DNA from: Thiohalomonas denitrificans
Lineage (GTDB): Bacteria > Pseudomonadota > Gammaproteobacteria > Thiohalomonadales > Thiohalomonadaceae
Length of the DNA: 64,000 nucleotides
Direction of reading: 5' to 3'
Assembly: GCA_020725115.1 (NCBI GenBank)
Contig: DYFR01000015.1
Location: 23,304 to 87,303 of the forward strand
Under the pieces are notes generated by a model. The model ran no database searches and was not told the origin of the DNA. It saw nothing but the letters and a program-made list of their open reading frames with translations. Positions within the stretch are counted from its first letter, which is position 1. Each line of letters begins with the position of its first letter. The position numbers and the translations under genes are program-made. Shown in pieces: positions 59,252 through 64,000 of the stretch.

Positions 59252-59323
59252 AACCATGGGGAACACGGGAAGCACGGGGATTCAAGACGACAACACCGCG
59301 TTCCCTGTGTACCCCGTGGTTGG
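59252..59323. repeat. Family F hairpin repeat (GGGGAACACGGGAAGCACGG type)
   Basis: Left arm AACCATGGGGAACACGGGAA... (59252-59280) and right arm TTCCCTGTGTACCCCGTGGT... (59301-59323), imperfectly complementary, between dnaE and accA. Only one copy in this window. Confidence 0.75.
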
Positions 59324-59415
59324 CTTGTTGACCCGGGGTGCGTATACGCCCCGGACGGAAACGGCTAAACTAGCGCGAACCATTCAAATAACGACATTTC
59401 AGCACTGAATCTCCC

Positions 59416-60375
59416 ATGAACCTGAATTTCCTGGATTTCGAACAACCCATCGCCGAACTCGAGGCCAAGATCGAGGAGCTGCGTTTTGTCGGTGACGACA
59501 ACGAGATCAACATCAGCGACGAAATTTCCCGCCTGCAGACCAAGAGCCGCACGCTGACCAAATCCATCTTCTCCAGCCTCACGTCCTGGCAGATTTCACA
59601 GCTGGCGCGCCACCCGCAGCGTCCTTACACCCAGGACTACATCGAGCGCATCTTTACCGAATTCGAGGAACTGCACGGTGATCGTGCCTATGCCGATGAC
59701 CCGGCCATCGTCGGCGGCGTGGCCCGTCTCGACGGCACACCGGTGATGGTGATTGGTCATCAGAAGGGGCACGATACCAAGGAAAAAATTCGCCGCAATT
59801 TCGGCATGCCGCGCCCGGAAGGCTATCGCAAGGCGATGCGCCTGATGGAAATGGCGGAGAAATTCAAGCTGCCGGTGCTCACCTTCATCGACACCCCGGG
59901 CGCCTATCCCGGCGTCGGTGCCGAAGAGCGTGGTCAGAGCGAGGCGATTGCCCGCAATCTGTACGTGATGGCACGTCTCAAGACCCCGATCATCTGTACC
60001 GTCATCGGCGAGGGCGGTTCCGGTGGTGCGCTGGCCATCGGTGTAGGCGACCGCGTGATGATGCTGCAGTACAGCACCTATTCCGTCATCTCCCCCGAAG
60101 GCTGCGCCTCCATTCTGTGGAAGAGCGCGGAAAAGGCCCCGGAGGCAGCCGAGGCACTGGGTATCACCTCAACCCGCCTGAAGGAGCTGGGCCTTATCGA
60201 CAAGATCATCGAGGAGCCACTGGGCGGTGCCCATCGCGATATCGACGCCGCGGCAAGCAATATCAAGAGTGCGCTCATCGATAGCCTCGGTACGCTGTGC
60301 AAGGTCTCCCTGCCCAAACTGCTCGATCAGCGTTACGACCGCCTGATGCGCTTCGGCAACTTCATGGAAGGCTGA
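59416..60375 (+). CDS. accA: Acetyl-CoA carboxylase carboxyltransferase subunit alpha
   Basis: AccA with AccD transfers CO2 from biotin to acetyl-CoA, the first step of fatty-acid synthesis. The 319-residue product starts [20 protein letters not shown], with a helical N terminus, then the crotonase-type core [40 protein letters not shown] and [14 protein letters not shown]. It follows dnaE as in E. coli. Confidence 0.98.
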   Translation: MNLNFLDFEQPIAELEAKIEELRFVGDDNEINISDEISRLQTKSRTLTKSIFSSLTSWQISQLARHPQRPYTQDYIERIFTEFEELHGDRAYADDPAIVGGVARLDGTPVMVIGHQKGHDTKEKIRRNFGMPRPEGYRKAMRLMEMAEKFKLPVLTFIDTPGAYPGVGAEERGQSEAIARNLYVMARLKTPIICTVIGEGGSGGALAIGVGDRVMMLQYSTYSVISPEGCASILWKSAEKAPEAAEALGITSTRLKELGLIDKIIEEPLGGAHRDIDAAASNIKSALIDSLGTLCKVSLPKLLDQRYDRLMRFGNFMEG

Positions 60376-60383
60376 CTTTAGGG

Positions 60384-60520
60384 CAGAGGAAAGATACAAG
60401 AGAAAAGATACAAGGGAAGGGGTTCGCTGTGCTCGCGCTGTTTGAAATAACCGTGTGCGTAGCGCGTTCGCTCTCTTGTATCTTTCCTCTTTCCTCTTTC
60501 CTCTTTCCTCTTGTATCTGG
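60384..60520. repeat. Family D hairpin repeat (variant with AGGAAAG units)
   Basis: Left arm AGAGGAAAGATACAAGAGAA... (60385-60418) and right arm with TCTTGTATCTTTCCTC and three direct TTTCCTC units (60472-60518). The loop is about 55 bases. It lies between accA and tilS. Confidence 0.87.
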
Positions 60521-60526
60521 TTTTAA

Positions 60527-61891
60527 GTGGACATTGCCGATCACCTTCGCCTCTTTCTCCAATCCCTGCCACCTGCCGGGCGCTATCTGGTCGCCTACAG
60601 TGGCGGCCTCGATTCCCATGTCCTGTTGCACGCCCTGAGCCGGCTCGGCATCAAGCTGACGGCGCTGCACGTCCATCATGGCCTCAGCCCCAACGCGGAG
60701 CTGTGGGCCGAGCATTGCCTGGCCCAGAGCGCGGCGCTGGGTGTGCCGTGCACGGTGCTGCGCGTGCAGGTGGCGCAGGGCGAGGGCAGCGGGCGCGAGG
60801 CCGCCGCGCGCAGCGCGCGCTATGCGGCGCTGGAACAGGTGCTGGAGGAGGGGGAGATGCTGCTCACCGCCCACCACCGGGACGATCAGGCCGAAACCCT
60901 CCTGCTCATGCTGTTGCGCGGCGCCGGCGTGGCCGGGCTGGCGGCGATGCCGCCGCTGCGCCGGTTTGCCGCCGGCTGGCTGGCGCGGCCGTTGCTGGAT
61001 CTGCCCCGCGACGCCCTGCTGCACTACGCACAGATGCACGGCCTGAGCTGGGTCGACGATGAAAGCAATTTCGACACCAGCCTGGATCGCAACTACCTGC
61101 GCCACGAACTGTTGCCCGGCCTGCGGCGGCGCTGGCCGGCCGCAGGCCGGGCCCTGGCGCGTTCCGCCGCCCATCTGGCTGAAGCGAAGGAACTGCTGGA
61201 AGAACTGGCCGTTACCGATCTCAACCAGACGGGGGGTGGACGCCCCGGTACCCTGTCCGTCGCAGCGCTGCATGGCCTGAGTCCACCGCGTCGCCGCAAC
61301 CTGTTGCGCCACTGGCTGCGCGGCCTGGGCCTGCCCTTGCCCGACGCCGCGCATCTGCACCGCATCGAACAGGAGGTGCTGCCGGCCCGGCCCGATGCCG
61401 AACCCGAGGTGGGCTGGCCCGGTGCCGAGGTACGCCGTTACCGCGACGACCTCCATGCCATGCCGCCGCTGATGCCGCTGCCGGCCATGGAGTTGTCCTG
61501 GGATACGGCACAGCCGCTACCCTTGCCCGACGGCCGTGTGCTCATCGCCGCCGCTGTCACGGGTACGGGACTGAGTGCGGCACGTTGCGCCGGCGCCGGC
61601 ATTACCGTGCGCTTTCGCGTCGGCGGCGAGTGCTGCGCCCCGGCCGGACGCGGCGGCCAGCGCCACGAGCTGAAAAAACTGTTTCAGGAGGCCGGTGTGC
61701 CGCCGTGGGAACGCAAGCGGGTACCGTTGCTGTTCGTCGACGGCGTGCTGGCGCAGGTGGTGGGCTACTGGATCTGCGAGCCCTACGCGGCGGTGCCGGG
61801 GGAAGCGGCGCTGTGCTGTGACCTGCGTACCGTGGCGGACATTGCAAGCCGCGACGAAAACAACGACAATTGCCCCGGCCCACGCGCCTGA
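60527..61891 (+). CDS. tilS: tRNA(Ile)-lysidine synthase
   Basis: TilS changes C34 of the tRNA-Ile CAU anticodon to lysidine so that it reads AUA. The 454-residue product has the PP-loop SGGLDS (25-30), HVHHGLSPNAELWAEHC, the HHRDDQAETLLLMLLRGAG segment and C-terminal substrate-binding domains. The start is GTG 60527, right after a repeat arm. The GC content of this gene is higher than its neighbours, but length and motifs are intact. Confidence 0.95.
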   Translation: MDIADHLRLFLQSLPPAGRYLVAYSGGLDSHVLLHALSRLGIKLTALHVHHGLSPNAELWAEHCLAQSAALGVPCTVLRVQVAQGEGSGREAAARSARYAALEQVLEEGEMLLTAHHRDDQAETLLLMLLRGAGVAGLAAMPPLRRFAAGWLARPLLDLPRDALLHYAQMHGLSWVDDESNFDTSLDRNYLRHELLPGLRRRWPAAGRALARSAAHLAEAKELLEELAVTDLNQTGGGRPGTLSVAALHGLSPPRRRNLLRHWLRGLGLPLPDAAHLHRIEQEVLPARPDAEPEVGWPGAEVRRYRDDLHAMPPLMPLPAMELSWDTAQPLPLPDGRVLIAAAVTGTGLSAARCAGAGITVRFRVGGECCAPAGRGGQRHELKKLFQEAGVPPWERKRVPLLFVDGVLAQVVGYWICEPYAAVPGEAALCCDLRTVADIASRDENNDNCPGPRA

Positions 61892-61911
61892 ACACCCGTT
61901 CCCTCTCATAG

Positions 61912-64000
<2,089 letters not shown>

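Overview
The window is high-GC, gene-dense chromosomal DNA of a Gram-negative gammaproteobacterium. Evidence is the conserved gene order (lolA-rarA-crcB-serS; rpsB-tsf-pyrH-frr-uppS-cdsA-dxr-rseP-bamA-skp-lpxD-fabZ-lpxA; rnhB-dnaE-accA-tilS-pyrG-kdsA) and the lipopolysaccharide and outer-membrane genes. A sulfide:quinone oxidoreductase with its own sigma-54 control and several c-type haem proteins suggest a sulfur-oxidising, probably chemolithotrophic organism. The genus cannot be fixed from this window. I see no rRNA, tRNA, CRISPR array, transposase or prophage.

Layout. 1-7.0 kb: 3' part of ftsK, lolA, rarA, crcB, a DUF190 gene, serS and two small secreted proteins built on an 11-residue repeat. 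7.1-10.3 kb: cysG, a rhodanese, an S24/LexA-like protein lacking the expected lysine, and slyD. 10.6-15.7 kb: an OmpR/EnvZ-type two-component pair facing an operon for a cytochrome c'-like protein, a FadL-type porin, a DUF2892 membrane protein and a DUF3365 haem protein bracketed by 57-bp direct repeats. 15.8-22.5 kb: mfd, a small membrane protein, sqr behind a sigma-54 promoter, and a sigma-54 activator. 22.7-26.7 kb: DAHP synthase, the two agmatine-to-putrescine enzymes and a small secreted protein. 26.7-38.4 kb: YgiQ-type radical SAM protein, a RelA-type alarmone synthetase that keeps its hydrolase residues, sfsA, a WbuC cupin, a TPR-methyltransferase, rlmA, glnD and map.

38.6-51.2 kb is one long forward block from rpsB to lpxA covering translation, isoprenoid and phospholipid synthesis, outer-membrane assembly and lipid A. 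51.3-54.6 kb is a reversed block, gnnA-gnnB-lpxB, placed between lpxA and rnhB. GnnA and GnnB make a 3-amino sugar nucleotide, so this organism probably builds lipid A on GlcNAc3N with amide-linked chains; LpxA also has Met at the chain-length ruler position. 54.9-64 kb: rnhB, dnaE, accA, tilS, pyrG and the start of kdsA.

A striking feature is the intergenic DNA. About twenty elements of at least six sequence families share one design: an arm of degenerate short-period repeats, a loop, and the complementary arm, lying between a stop and the next start. Two are nested, one family inside another. They separate genes of otherwise compact operons and flank the reversed lpxB block.
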